Of a DNA stretch of 64,000 bases, positions 37,415-46,172 are shown piece after piece. The DNA comes from UBA6623 sp965238125. Its GTDB lineage: Bacteria; Acidobacteriota; Terriglobia; Bryobacterales; UBA6623. A model generated the notes under the pieces. That model was not told the DNA's origin. It did no database searches and worked only from the letters and a program-made list of their open reading frames with translations. The position numbers and the translations under genes are program-made. Positions within the stretch are counted from its first letter, which is position 1. Every line of letters starts with the position of its first letter. The DNA lies in the NCBI GenBank assembly GCA_965238125.1, contig OZ250179.1, forward strand, positions 4,340,001 through 4,404,000. The letters are read 5' to 3'.

Positions 37415-39841
37415 TCACTGCCTTTTCCGCTCCCCATCCACCCAGGAAAACTCGGGCCGCATGCGGTCGTAGGAGATGCGGTCGGCTCGTACTCGCAGGC
37501 GGGCGCCGAGGCCGAAGCGGCGTTGGGTGCGCTCGCCTACTAGGGCTTGTTGGTTCTCGCGATAGACGAAACGCTCCGCCGTGAACGATTCGATCGGGAC
37601 CAGGCCTTCGACGAAGATTTCCTCGAGCTCGACGAAGAGGCCGAAACGCATCACGGAGACGACGATCGCGTGGAATTCGTCTCCGAGGCGGTCTTCCATG
37701 TAGCGGGCTTTCTTCCAATCGATGAGCTCGCGTTCGGCGTCGGCGGCACGGCGTTCGGTGAAGGACGTTTCGTTGGCGAGTACGGCGAGTTCGGATCGGC
37801 GGTAGGAGCCGAGGTGTGGTCTGTCGCCGTCGCGCGAGGCGTCGCTGTAGGGACTCGTCGGCTTGCTGATCGGACCGCCGGTGTCGTTAGCACCGGTGCC
37901 ACTGCCGCCGGCGTCACTGCCGTCAGCGGCACTACCGTCGGCTTGAATACGTTCGGCTTCAATTCGGTCGGCTTCCACCAACGTGGTCAAGATGCGATGG
38001 ACGACCAGGTCGGGGTAGCGCCGGATGGGCGAGGTGAAATGCGTGTACGCCTGTGTCGCTAGGGCGAAGTGACCGTCGTTGAGTTCGCTGTAGCGCGCTT
38101 GCTTGAGCGAGCGCAGCATTTGAAGATTCAAGACGCGTTGCTCGGGCTTGCCTGCGAGTTCGGCGATTAGCTTTTGATAGTTGCGGGGCGAGACGCGGAC
38201 GTCGCTTTGGGCGACATCGATGTGTCGGCGGCCCTTCGAGCCGTCTCGGCGCCGCTCGGTCCGACCGAAACGTCGCGACGACAAATCGACCCCCAACGAA
38301 TACCCGAACATACCGAGCAATTGCTGGAAGTCGGCGAGGCGCTTGGGGTCGGGCTTTTCGTGGATACGATAGAGCGCCGGGATGCCGCGCTCTTCCAAGC
38401 GCTTGGCGACGGCCTCATTCGCCGCGAGCATGAATTCCTCGATGATGCGGTGGGCGATGTTGCGCTCGGCTCGGGCGACGCCTTGCATCATGCCCTTGTC
38501 GTCGAATTCAATCACGGTCTCGGGTAAGTCGAAATCGATGGATCCTCGGCGATCGCGATGACGATTGAGAATCATCGCGAGTTCTTTCATTTGCTCGAAA
38601 CGCTCGACCAGCGGGCGATAGCGCTCGCGTTGCTCGGCGTCGCCTTGGAGCACGCGGTAGACGTTCGTGTAGGTCATCCGCTCGACGCTGCGAATCAGGC
38701 CGCGGTGGAATTCCACCCCAACCGTCTCGCCCTGATGGTTGATTTCCATCAACGCCGAGACGACCAAGCGATCGACTTGCGGATTCAAGGAGCAAATGCC
38801 TGTCGACAGCTTCGCCGGCAACATCGGCACGGCGCGATCGGGGAAATAGACGCTCGTCCCGCGCAGTTGCGCTTCTTCGTCGATGGCTGATCCGGGGCGG
38901 ACGTAGTGGCTGACATCGGCGATGTGGACCTGCAGGGCGAAGTTGCCGTTGTCGAGGCGATCGACCCATACGGCGTCGTCAAAATCGCGGGCGGTTTCGC
39001 CGTCGATCGTGACGATGTCGAGGTTCCGGAAATCGCGGCGGTCGGGCGCATCGGCGGCGGAGACGGTGTCGGCAACCTGCTCGACTTCCGCCCCCACGCG
39101 CGACGAGAAGCGATGCGGCAAGTGATATTTGCGGATGATGATTTCGACGTCGAGGCCGAAGTCGCCGGTTCGGCCGAGAATCTCGACGACTTGGCCGCGG
39201 GCCTCGGTTGTACGGGTCGGAAACGCGGTGAGTTCGGCGTTGACGATCCAGTAGTCGAGATCCTCGGCGGTTTGGATGTCGGGGCGCTCGGCGTCTCCGA
39301 GCCGTTGCGAAGCGTCGTCGGTCGGCGGCAGCTCGCGGCCTTTCGGGATCTGGATGTTTTCGCGAACGCGATCGTCGTGGGGGACCACATAGCTGCCGCG
39401 TTTCGAATAGTGGAAGCGCCCAACGACGAACGTCTGCTTACGGTTGAGAATGCGCTGAATGTAGCCTTCGGCGCGACCGTCGTCGGGGACGCGGCCGAGG
39501 CGCACGACGACGCGGTCATGGTGCATGGCGTGGAGCGTGGAGTCGGGCGGAATGAAGATGTCGCCATCGACGCCGGGGAGCGGGCGGTCCGGGGTGACGA
39601 AGCCGTAGCCGTCGGGGTGGCGGCTGAAACGGCCGGCTATGTACTCGGTATCGACGCCCGGGAGGCTGTAGTGGCCGCGGCGAAATTCGACCAGACGGCC
39701 GTCGCTGACCAGGGCTTTGAGAGTTTGTGCAAGTGAGGCGTATTCCTTGCCGCGAACGCGTAATTCGCGGGCCAGGTGTTTGAAGGAAGCGCGGCCGTGA
39801 GGCTGACCGCCGACGTGCTCGATCACCTGTTGCGCGTCCAC
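37415..39841 (-). CDS. rnr: Ribonuclease R (RNB-domain exoribonuclease)
   Basis: 808 aa. N-terminal winged-helix (HGRASFKHLARELRVRGKEY), cold-shock OB domains (about 65-260), the catalytic RNB domain with TIDGETARDFDDAVWV (metal-binding Asp at about 286-289), RGTSVYFPDRAVPMLP and THFTSPIRRYPDLVVHRIL, and a C-terminal S1 domain (GDEFHAIVVSVMRFGLFVEL). A processive 3'-5' exonuclease that can degrade structured RNA. Oddity: a low-complexity Ser/Gly/Asp/Ala-rich insertion at about 634-678 lies between RNB and S1. Start is GTG 39841 with no strong ribosome binding site. Confidence 0.93.
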   Translation of the reverse strand: MDAQQVIEHVGGQPHGRASFKHLARELRVRGKEYASLAQTLKALVSDGRLVEFRRGHYSLPGVDTEYIAGRFSRHPDGYGFVTPDRPLPGVDGDIFIPPDSTLHAMHHDRVVVRLGRVPDDGRAEGYIQRILNRKQTFVVGRFHYSKRGSYVVPHDDRVRENIQIPKGRELPPTDDASQRLGDAERPDIQTAEDLDYWIVNAELTAFPTRTTEARGQVVEILGRTGDFGLDVEIIIRKYHLPHRFSSRVGAEVEQVADTVSAADAPDRRDFRNLDIVTIDGETARDFDDAVWVDRLDNGNFALQVHIADVSHYVRPGSAIDEEAQLRGTSVYFPDRAVPMLPAKLSTGICSLNPQVDRLVVSALMEINHQGETVGVEFHRGLIRSVERMTYTNVYRVLQGDAEQRERYRPLVERFEQMKELAMILNRHRDRRGSIDFDLPETVIEFDDKGMMQGVARAERNIAHRIIEEFMLAANEAVAKRLEERGIPALYRIHEKPDPKRLADFQQLLGMFGYSLGVDLSSRRFGRTERRRDGSKGRRHIDVAQSDVRVSPRNYQKLIAELAGKPEQRVLNLQMLRSLKQARYSELNDGHFALATQAYTHFTSPIRRYPDLVVHRILTTLVEADRIEAERIQADGSAADGSDAGGSGTGANDTGGPISKPTSPYSDASRDGDRPHLGSYRRSELAVLANETSFTERRAADAERELIDWKKARYMEDRLGDEFHAIVVSVMRFGLFVELEEIFVEGLVPIESFTAERFVYRENQQALVGERTQRRFGLGARLRVRADRISYDRMRPEFSWVDGERKRQ

Positions 39842-40151
39842 CGTTTCACTATAGGGGCTTGGGGCGGGGGCTTAGGAGACGAGAAAGGGTGTGCCGATGT
39901 AGGGGAGCCGGCGTTGTCGGGGCTCCCAGCGGCCCTCAAGGGGGGCGGGCGACGTGGCGTGAGCGTCCACGCTTGCCGCGAACCGATTCATCGGTTCGTA
40001 TCCGCGAATTCGCAGGAACTCGCAAGCCGGCAATCCGAAATACGCCCCGATGACTCGGGGCGCGGCAAGGCTGGAGCCTCACGCCACGTCGGCGGCGCGC
40101 CTTCTTTGATGAACGCTTCCACGGCGTGGAGAGCGGGATGGCGGCAGGCTC
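39842..40151. other. Intergenic region with inverted repeats
   Basis: 310 bp. Several small inverted repeats (for example CCCCGATGACTCGGGG, near 40045) and a CGCCACGT-type block related to family H. No gene seen. Confidence 0.5.
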
Positions 40152-42029
40152 TCAGTTGCGTCGCCTCCGGAGGATCGCGAGCGCGACTGCGGCGATGATC
40201 AGAACCACCGCCGCCGCGATTGGGCCGTGGCGTCCAATCCACGATTCCGGCTTCGGTTGGCCGACTTCGCTTCGGGCGATGTCGGGGACGTCGTCGGCGG
40301 TCGGCAGCTGGAATTCCCAGCGGGTCGCATGTCCGGAAGCCGTGGCTTCGGCGAGGGGGCGCAGTTGAGCCGTTTGCCGTTGTTCGGGGTATCCGGCGGG
40401 AATCCATTCCAAAGCGAGGTGTGCCGCGGGAACGAGGAACGGCGTTTCCGTGGGCTCGGAATCGGCCCATGCGGGCAATTCAATAGGACCCTCGGCGGAG
40501 CCGGGCAGAAGCACGCGATTGAAATGGTAGGGCTCGTCGAAGAACTCGGGCGATGAACTCTCCGAGACGGCGAGCAACCACGGCCCGTGAAAAACGGCCG
40601 TGTAACGGGTCTTGTCGGGCCGCCTTTCAAGGCGGGTGATGAAGTCGTAAGAAAGACGGATCTCGGTGCCGGGCCGCGGTGCCCTCTCGATCCGTAGGTA
40701 GCCGTCGATGACCCGCACCTCTTGAGGCTCGTTTTCGATGTTGACGCTGATTGACTTGGCCCAGCTCGGCAGGCGAACCGCGAGGCGTGTGGACGGGTCG
40801 GGCGCTTCCGCGATGGAAACTGTGATGCCGCCGTCGGTTTCCAGTGAAGACTTCGCGGTGACTCGTAGGTCCGTTCTCTTGAAGATCGCATCGACGGGCA
40901 GGTCGTAATAGAGCGTCCCGTCGTCGAGACGGAAGGCGGCGCGCTCGATGTCGGGAAAGGTTCTGAGGCCGTGCAGGGTGCAGCACCACCAGGCACGGGC
41001 GGTTTCGGGGCCCACGCCGGTCCGGCGCAGGTTCACATGGCCGAAATCGCCGCTGGCGAACTGATTCAGGGCGAACTCGTTGAAGAGGGTTCGCTCGGCT
41101 TGTTCGAGGTAGTCGACGTTTCCTGTCTCGCGCCAAAGATCGAGACTCAGTCGAATCCAATCGCCCTGGGAGCAGCCTTCATCACGCTCGATACTGGGAA
41201 GAAACGCCTCGGGGATTGCGCCCTGGACCAGGAGATTTCCGGAGTCGACGATCGATTGCCACTCCCTCTCGGCCTGCTCGAGATAGCGCGGTTGGCCGGA
41301 AACGCGCGCCAGCTCGACCAACCCGCGCAGTGTGCTCAAGAAGCCGTGGGTGTGTTGGCTGGGGCGGCGTTCGGTTCGCTCGGCCATTTGATCGGCTAAC
41401 TGGAGATACCGATCGTCGGCAGTGTGGCGGTAGAGTGCCGCCAGGCCCTCGATGTTTTGGGTCCAGCAAACGTAGCCGACGGCGAATTTGCCGTCGAGAA
41501 AGAATCGCCGCAGAAAGGGAGCGTTGAAACGAGGCGCGGCTTCGACCAAGAAATCGCCGAGTCGCTTGGCGGCTTCGAGGGCGGGGGCGTGCCGGCTTTC
41601 GCGATAGTATTCGAGCAAGCCGATCAGGAGGCGGCCGTTGCCCCACAGCCGCGCCATGTCGTCGTCGGAAGTTTCGCCTCGTCCCATAGGATCGCCGAAA
41701 TGGCCGTCGTCTTTTTGGTGCCGGAGAAGCTGTTCGACGAACGGCGCGAGCCTTTCGGCCAAGCTGGGATCTCGCCCGGCCGCCGAGGCGAGTGCGCCGA
41801 TGTAGCGGCCTGAGAGATCGCCGCTGAAGTTCGTGAAGCGTCGGACGTCGCGGGGGATGACGTCGGCCAGCAGGAAGTCTTGCGTGTAGTGCGGGGGGCC
41901 GCCCTGGAGCACGCGTTCGAGAGTGAGTTCGAAGCGGGCGGTTAAGTCACCGGCAACGAGGGGACCGGCGCAAAGGGCGGCAATCGCTATGCCGAGTACG
42001 AGGGCCTTTGCTTGGGCCGGGAGTTTCAT
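40152..42029 (-). CDS. Exported GH127-like (DUF1680) glycoside hydrolase with a C-terminal membrane anchor
   Basis: 625 aa from ATG 42029, chosen for the signal peptide MKLPAQAKALVLGIAIAALC. The alpha/alpha-barrel domain resembles DUF1680: RRFTNFSGDLSGRYIGALAS, LLRHQKDDGHFGDP, WGNGRLLIGLLEYY and the paired motifs ERDEGCSQGDW (Glu about 284, Cys about 286) and AWWCCTLHGL (Cys about 349-350). In characterised GH127 beta-L-arabinofuranosidases the same Glu/Cys and Cys-Cys set binds zinc and supplies the Cys nucleophile, so catalysis is plausible; substrate is inferred only. The final 25 residues are a hydrophobic helix ending RRRRN, suggesting surface tethering. Confidence 0.8.
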   Translation of the reverse strand: MKLPAQAKALVLGIAIAALCAGPLVAGDLTARFELTLERVLQGGPPHYTQDFLLADVIPRDVRRFTNFSGDLSGRYIGALASAAGRDPSLAERLAPFVEQLLRHQKDDGHFGDPMGRGETSDDDMARLWGNGRLLIGLLEYYRESRHAPALEAAKRLGDFLVEAAPRFNAPFLRRFFLDGKFAVGYVCWTQNIEGLAALYRHTADDRYLQLADQMAERTERRPSQHTHGFLSTLRGLVELARVSGQPRYLEQAEREWQSIVDSGNLLVQGAIPEAFLPSIERDEGCSQGDWIRLSLDLWRETGNVDYLEQAERTLFNEFALNQFASGDFGHVNLRRTGVGPETARAWWCCTLHGLRTFPDIERAAFRLDDGTLYYDLPVDAIFKRTDLRVTAKSSLETDGGITVSIAEAPDPSTRLAVRLPSWAKSISVNIENEPQEVRVIDGYLRIERAPRPGTEIRLSYDFITRLERRPDKTRYTAVFHGPWLLAVSESSSPEFFDEPYHFNRVLLPGSAEGPIELPAWADSEPTETPFLVPAAHLALEWIPAGYPEQRQTAQLRPLAEATASGHATRWEFQLPTADDVPDIARSEVGQPKPESWIGRHGPIAAAVVLIIAAVALAILRRRRN

Positions 42030-42172
42030 TAGAGGGTTTTCAGCTTGAAGTTGGTGGGGACAGCGGTTCGCGGGGTCGGCCCCAAGCAGAACTGTTCTAA
42101 GCACGCGTTCCAGACATGTCGGGCTCGAAAGCCCGACACGGCACGCAAGAATGGGCGCGCCACGTCTTGACT
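42030..42172. repeat. Intergenic copy of dispersed hairpin family H (about 42114-42170)
   Basis: Contains CATGTCGGGCTCGAAAGCCC then GACACGGCACGC, GAATGGGCGCGCCACGTC. This is the best uninterrupted template for comparing the exon sequence around the group II intron at 58965. Confidence 0.7.
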
Positions 42173-43516
42173 TTATCCGTGGCGCTGAAAAAAGTCTACC
42201 GTCAGTTTTCGCACCATGCCGATCGAGCCCAGCACCGCCACCAGATTCGGCAGCGCCATCAGACCGTTCAGCGTGTCAGCCACGCTCCAAATCAATTGCA
42301 AGCTTCCCGTCGCGCCGAGATAGACGAAGCCGATCCAGGCCAATCGATAGGGCAGGATCGCCGTGGTTCCGAACAGATAGGTTACGCCGGTCTCGCCGTA
42401 GTAGGCCCATCCGATCACCGTCGAAAAGGCGAAAAGGATCAGCCCCACGGTGACGACCAGGCCGCCCCACTCTCCGGGTAAACCCGCCTTAAACGCCTGG
42501 TCGGCCAGCGCCGCTCCGGTGGCGCCTGATTCCCACACCCCTGTCGTCAAGATCACCAGCCCGGTGACCATGCCGACAACCAGGGTGTCGACGAAGACGC
42601 CGAAGATTCCGTAGCAGCCTTGGCGGGCGGGGTGGTCGGTGACCGCCGAACTGTGCACGATGGGGGCGCTTCCCAGCCCGGCTTCGTTTGAAAACATGCC
42701 GCGGGCGATTCCGAATCGGATCGCTTGGGCCACGCCGACGCCGACGAAGCCGCCTACGGCCGCATGTCCGTCAAACGCCGAGCGAAGCACCAAGCCGATC
42801 ACCGAAGGAATGCGATCGATGTGAAGGACCAAGATCGAGAAGCCGCCCAGCAAGTAGAGAAAGCACATCGAGGGCATCAGGATCTCGGCGACCTCGACGA
42901 TCCGTCGTAATCCTCCGAGCACGACCAGCGCCGTGGCGGCGCACATGATCAAGCCGGTCACCCACGCCGGGACGCCGAAGGCGCTGCGGGCGGCGTCGGC
43001 GACAGAGTTGGCCTGGACCATGTTGCCTATGCCGAAAGCCGCCAGTGCCACAAGCAGGGCGAAGATCGCGCCGAGCCATCGCAGATTGAAGTTTTTCGAG
43101 AGGATGTACATGGCCCCGCCGCGCATGACGCCTTGTTCGTCGGGTTCGCGGTAGCGCAGGGCCAGGGTGATCTCGGCAAACTTGGTGGCCATGCCGACGA
43201 CGCCGGAAAACCACATCCAGAAAAGCGCGCCGGGGCCGCCCAGCGAAATCGCGGTGGCGACTCCGGCGATGTTGCCCACGCCGACGGTCGAGGCTAGAGA
43301 CGCGGCAAGAGCTTGAAACGGACGGACCGTACCTTCGCCCTCGCCGGGGGAGAAAATTTTGCCCAGCACCTCGCGCATCGCGAAGCCGAAGCGGACGAAC
43401 TGCACGCCTCGTGTGACTACGGTCAGCAGAACGCCCGAACCGATGAGCAACAACAGCATCGGCGGGCCCCAGACGAGGGCGTTGAGTTGGTTGTGGAGAT
43501 GTTCGAGGAGTTCCAC
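42173..43516 (-). CDS. Sodium:alanine/glycine symporter (AGCS family)
   Basis: 447 aa, about 10-11 membrane helices. AGCS signatures: PFQALAASLASTVGVGNIAGVATAISLGGPGALFWMW, KFAEITLALRYRE, RFGIARGMFSNEAGLGSAPIVHSSAVTDHPARQG and FSTVIGWAYYGE. It takes up Ala, Gly or a similar amino acid with sodium. GTG start at 43516 giving the usual N-terminal HNQLNALVWGPPMLLLLIGSG. Nothing nearby is clearly in the same pathway. Confidence 0.92.
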   Translation of the reverse strand: MELLEHLHNQLNALVWGPPMLLLLIGSGVLLTVVTRGVQFVRFGFAMREVLGKIFSPGEGEGTVRPFQALAASLASTVGVGNIAGVATAISLGGPGALFWMWFSGVVGMATKFAEITLALRYREPDEQGVMRGGAMYILSKNFNLRWLGAIFALLVALAAFGIGNMVQANSVADAARSAFGVPAWVTGLIMCAATALVVLGGLRRIVEVAEILMPSMCFLYLLGGFSILVLHIDRIPSVIGLVLRSAFDGHAAVGGFVGVGVAQAIRFGIARGMFSNEAGLGSAPIVHSSAVTDHPARQGCYGIFGVFVDTLVVGMVTGLVILTTGVWESGATGAALADQAFKAGLPGEWGGLVVTVGLILFAFSTVIGWAYYGETGVTYLFGTTAILPYRLAWIGFVYLGATGSLQLIWSVADTLNGLMALPNLVAVLGSIGMVRKLTVDFFQRHG

Positions 43517-43580
43517 GGCGAACGAGGGAAGGCAGGCGATGAAATCGTAATGGGCCTTGAAAATAGGGTTGCCGGTTGTC

Positions 43581-43680
43581 TCCTGTCGCCCTTTCAGGGC
43601 TTGCCGGGATGGGGCTGTTACCCGGGTTTTCGCCTTCGGCTCTACCCCGGGCTATTCCTATCACCGCTTCGCGGCTGCGA
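43581..43680. repeat. Dispersed repeat family R
   Basis: Between the symporter and the amidohydrolase. CGCCCTTTCAGGGCTTGCC, an ACCCGGG...CCCCGGG pair and ATCACCGCTTCGCGGCTGCG are the inverted equivalents of blocks at 21534-21632. The 3' end of the amidohydrolase gene (stop at 43693) lies next to it. Confidence 0.7.
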
Positions 43681-43692
43681 TTGTTTGCGATG

Positions 43693-45003
43693 TCACTTGT
43701 CGGGAACGCGATTGGCCGCGATCCACACGGACTCGAGGCTGCGGGTGTTGGCGATGTCATCCCAAGGGTTTTTGGCGAAAACATTGAAATCCGCCCATTT
43801 GCCCGCCGAAAGAACACCGACCTCATACAAGCGTAAGCAGCGCCCGGCGTTTCCGGTCGCCGACAGGAGAATAGAGTAAGGATCCATGCCGGCTTTCGCC
43901 ATCAGGTCCATTTCCATGTGCTCGAAGTAGCCTTGGAAGCGCGCGGGCGGCCCCGTGTCGGTGCCGAAGGCGATCGTGACGCCGGCGGCGGAGAGCGTTT
44001 GTAGGTTCTTCGACGCCGTCTCCAGGGCCTTCTTGTATTGCTGGGCGGATTCGCTTTCGGCGATTTTCTTTTGCCGTGCCGGGTCCTTCAATTGCTCCAG
44101 CACGGCGGGGTCGGCTTCCTTCGTGAAGAAGGGATCGGAGAAGAACTCCGGGGTGCTTTCATACACGAAGGTCGAGACTTCGCGCGTCAAGGTCGGGCAC
44201 AGGCACTTCTCGGTTTCGAGCATCCCACGGGTAAAGGTGTCGTCGACCAGCTGGTCGCGGACGCTGTGGGCGATGAAATCGACTTCGGCTCGAATCAGGG
44301 CAATGCCGTCCTCGAGGTAATAGAGGTGGGCGGCGACACGCTGGCCTTGTTTGTGACTTTGATCGATGACGGCTTGGAAGACCTCGGGCTTCATCTTGCG
44401 GGTAGTGCCGAGATTATCGTCGACGCGAATTTTGATCCAATCGACTCGCATTTCCGCGTTGGCGTCGACTTCAGCCCGTACCTTCTTAGGGGTATTGCCG
44501 GCGACGACGGCGCCCGCCACGTAGAGGCGCGCTCGATCGAGGTCGGGGATGTCTTGGGCGTCGCGTACTTCAATGGCCGCCGGCCCGTCGCCGCCGAGGC
44601 TGTTGATCGTGGTGACGCCGTAACGGGCGTAGAGTCCGAGTTGATCGAGAATGTTTTCCTTGGTGTAGACGTCCTCGCCGGTTTCGAGGCCGCGGGTTCC
44701 GCCGACATGTCCGTGAGCGTTAATGAAGCCCGGGGTGATGAACTTTCCGCTCAGATCGATTTCTTCCGCGCCGGGCGGTACGCTCAGATTTTCAGCTGAT
44801 CCAAGCCCTTCGACGCGGCCGTCACGCACGACCAGAACGGCGTTTTCGACCAGGTTGCCGCTGCCGTCGAAGACCGAGGCGCCGACAAAGGCTTTCAAGC
44901 CCGGGACCGGTTCGAGGGGCGGCGGGCTGCTGCATCCCACCACCACGAACGCGATCAGGCTCAACAAAAGCGTCCTTCGCGGGACGGTACTTTCGGTTGT
45001 CAT
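43693..45003 (-). CDS. Amidohydrolase-superfamily lipoprotein
   Basis: 436 aa from ATG 45003 (CTGGAGG ribosome binding site). N-terminus TLLLSLIAFVVVGCSS is a lipoprotein signal with the lipidated Cys at about 24. The imidazolonepropionase/prolidase-like amidohydrolase fold shows FITPGFINAHGHVGG (metal HxH), DWIKIRVDD (possible bridging Lys), RVAAHLYY, VDFIAHSVRDQL and TIAFGTDTGPP (metal Asp). A zinc hydrolase acting on C-N or ester bonds outside the inner membrane; the substrate is not predictable. A large acidic segment between 250 and 320 covers the active-site lid region. Confidence 0.85.
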   Translation of the reverse strand: MTTESTVPRRTLLLSLIAFVVVGCSSPPPLEPVPGLKAFVGASVFDGSGNLVENAVLVVRDGRVEGLGSAENLSVPPGAEEIDLSGKFITPGFINAHGHVGGTRGLETGEDVYTKENILDQLGLYARYGVTTINSLGGDGPAAIEVRDAQDIPDLDRARLYVAGAVVAGNTPKKVRAEVDANAEMRVDWIKIRVDDNLGTTRKMKPEVFQAVIDQSHKQGQRVAAHLYYLEDGIALIRAEVDFIAHSVRDQLVDDTFTRGMLETEKCLCPTLTREVSTFVYESTPEFFSDPFFTKEADPAVLEQLKDPARQKKIAESESAQQYKKALETASKNLQTLSAAGVTIAFGTDTGPPARFQGYFEHMEMDLMAKAGMDPYSILLSATGNAGRCLRLYEVGVLSAGKWADFNVFAKNPWDDIANTRSLESVWIAANRVPDK

Positions 45004-45036
45004 CGTCACACTACCTCCAGAGGGGCACACTAGCAC

Positions 45037-45413
45037 ATGGGGGGCCGGGCTTCAACGTGGCGTGCCGCGTGGCCGCGTGGAGGTGTGTGTGTCAGTTCTT
45101 TGGGCGAACCGAATCGCGTTAGAGTTTGCGGGGCTGTTCGCGGTTTCTACTACGCGAAAAAGAGTAAAGTCCGTTTCTATGAATCCGTGGATTCGTAACA
45201 CCGCCACGAAAATGGGTGTCGACAGGCCGAAAGATCGGGCGGGAGGTACCTGCCGCCCTTTTCAGGGCTCGCGCGGGTAGGGGTTCTACCCAGGGTTCCG
45301 CCTTTGGCTCCACCTGGGCTATATTCCTGTCGCCGCTTCGCGGCTCAAGGTGTTCGCGGCCTTGGCGGGCAGGCCTGGAGACCTGCTCCACCGTGGGTGT
45401 GACCCCGAGGTTG
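45037..45413. repeat. Intergenic region with family G (45170-45215) and family R (45249-45346) repeats
   Basis: About 380 bp without a gene. Family G block: CCGTTTCTATGAATCCGTGG followed by TAACACCGCCACGAAAATGG, also found at 49300 and 58848 and inverted near 27210-27245. The family R unit is inverted relative to 21534-21632. The two families sit in tandem, as they do at other loci. Confidence 0.7.
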
Positions 45414-46154
45414 TTAGCGACCCTCGGCCAGTCGCGAGGCGAGTGCGCCGGGTAGGCCGGCGTCGCGAATCTTTTTTTGGGCCGATTCCAGCGGATATTC
45501 GCAGCGATAATATTCGACGCGTTGCTGTTCGGAGTCGAAAACCGCGTAGGCCGCTTTCCAATTCAAATCGCGCGGTTGTCCGACCGAGCCGGGGTTAATG
45601 AGATAGCTGCGCCCAGGCAACGTCTCGACGGTGTTGGGCGCGGGTCCGATCGGTTCGTAGCCCAATTGCCCGTCTTCGCCCCAGAGAATGAAGCCGCCTT
45701 GCAGATGGGTGTGCCCGAAGAAGACCAGCCGACCTTCGACCTGGGGGAACTGCATCAGTGCGTCGTAGGGGTCGACAACATATTCGTCTTCGTCGGCGAC
45801 CGACCCGTGGGCCATTAGAAAACCGTTTTGGGTCATCGGACCCTGGGCGAGGTTGAGCAGATATTCACGATTCTCCGGGGTAAGCGCATCGAGCGTCCAT
45901 TCAACGGCAAGGCGCGCGACGGCGTTGAACGAGGTGGCCTCTTCCAAACCGCAGCAGGTTTTGTCGTGGTTGCCGCGAATGACGTAGGGAACATTTTCGC
46001 GAACCCAGTCGGTGACTTCGTTCGGCTCGGCGCCGTACCCGACGACGTCGCCGAGGCAGCAGATCTCTTCGTAATTCTTATCCTCGGCGGATTCGAGGAC
46101 CGCGTCGAGCGCGTCTTTATTCGAGTGAATATCGCTGAGAATGAGGTATCTCAT
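45414..46154 (-). CDS. Metallophosphoesterase (YfcE/MJ0936-like)
   Basis: 246 aa, calcineurin-like fold. Metal motifs: LILSDIHSNKDAL (DxH), CLGDVVGYGAEP (GDxxGYG), VIRGNHDKTC (GNHD), FLMAHGSV and VFFGHTHLQGG (GHTH). INPGSVGQPRD is the C-terminal family signature. A phosphodiesterase or phosphatase of unknown substrate. 18 bp separate it from the upstream metallophosphoesterase on the same strand, so they form a pair. Confidence 0.9.
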   Translation of the reverse strand: MRYLILSDIHSNKDALDAVLESAEDKNYEEICCLGDVVGYGAEPNEVTDWVRENVPYVIRGNHDKTCCGLEEATSFNAVARLAVEWTLDALTPENREYLLNLAQGPMTQNGFLMAHGSVADEDEYVVDPYDALMQFPQVEGRLVFFGHTHLQGGFILWGEDGQLGYEPIGPAPNTVETLPGRSYLINPGSVGQPRDLNWKAAYAVFDSEQQRVEYYRCEYPLESAQKKIRDAGLPGALASRLAEGR

Positions 46155-46172
46155 GGCGAGGTCGATCGGCGC

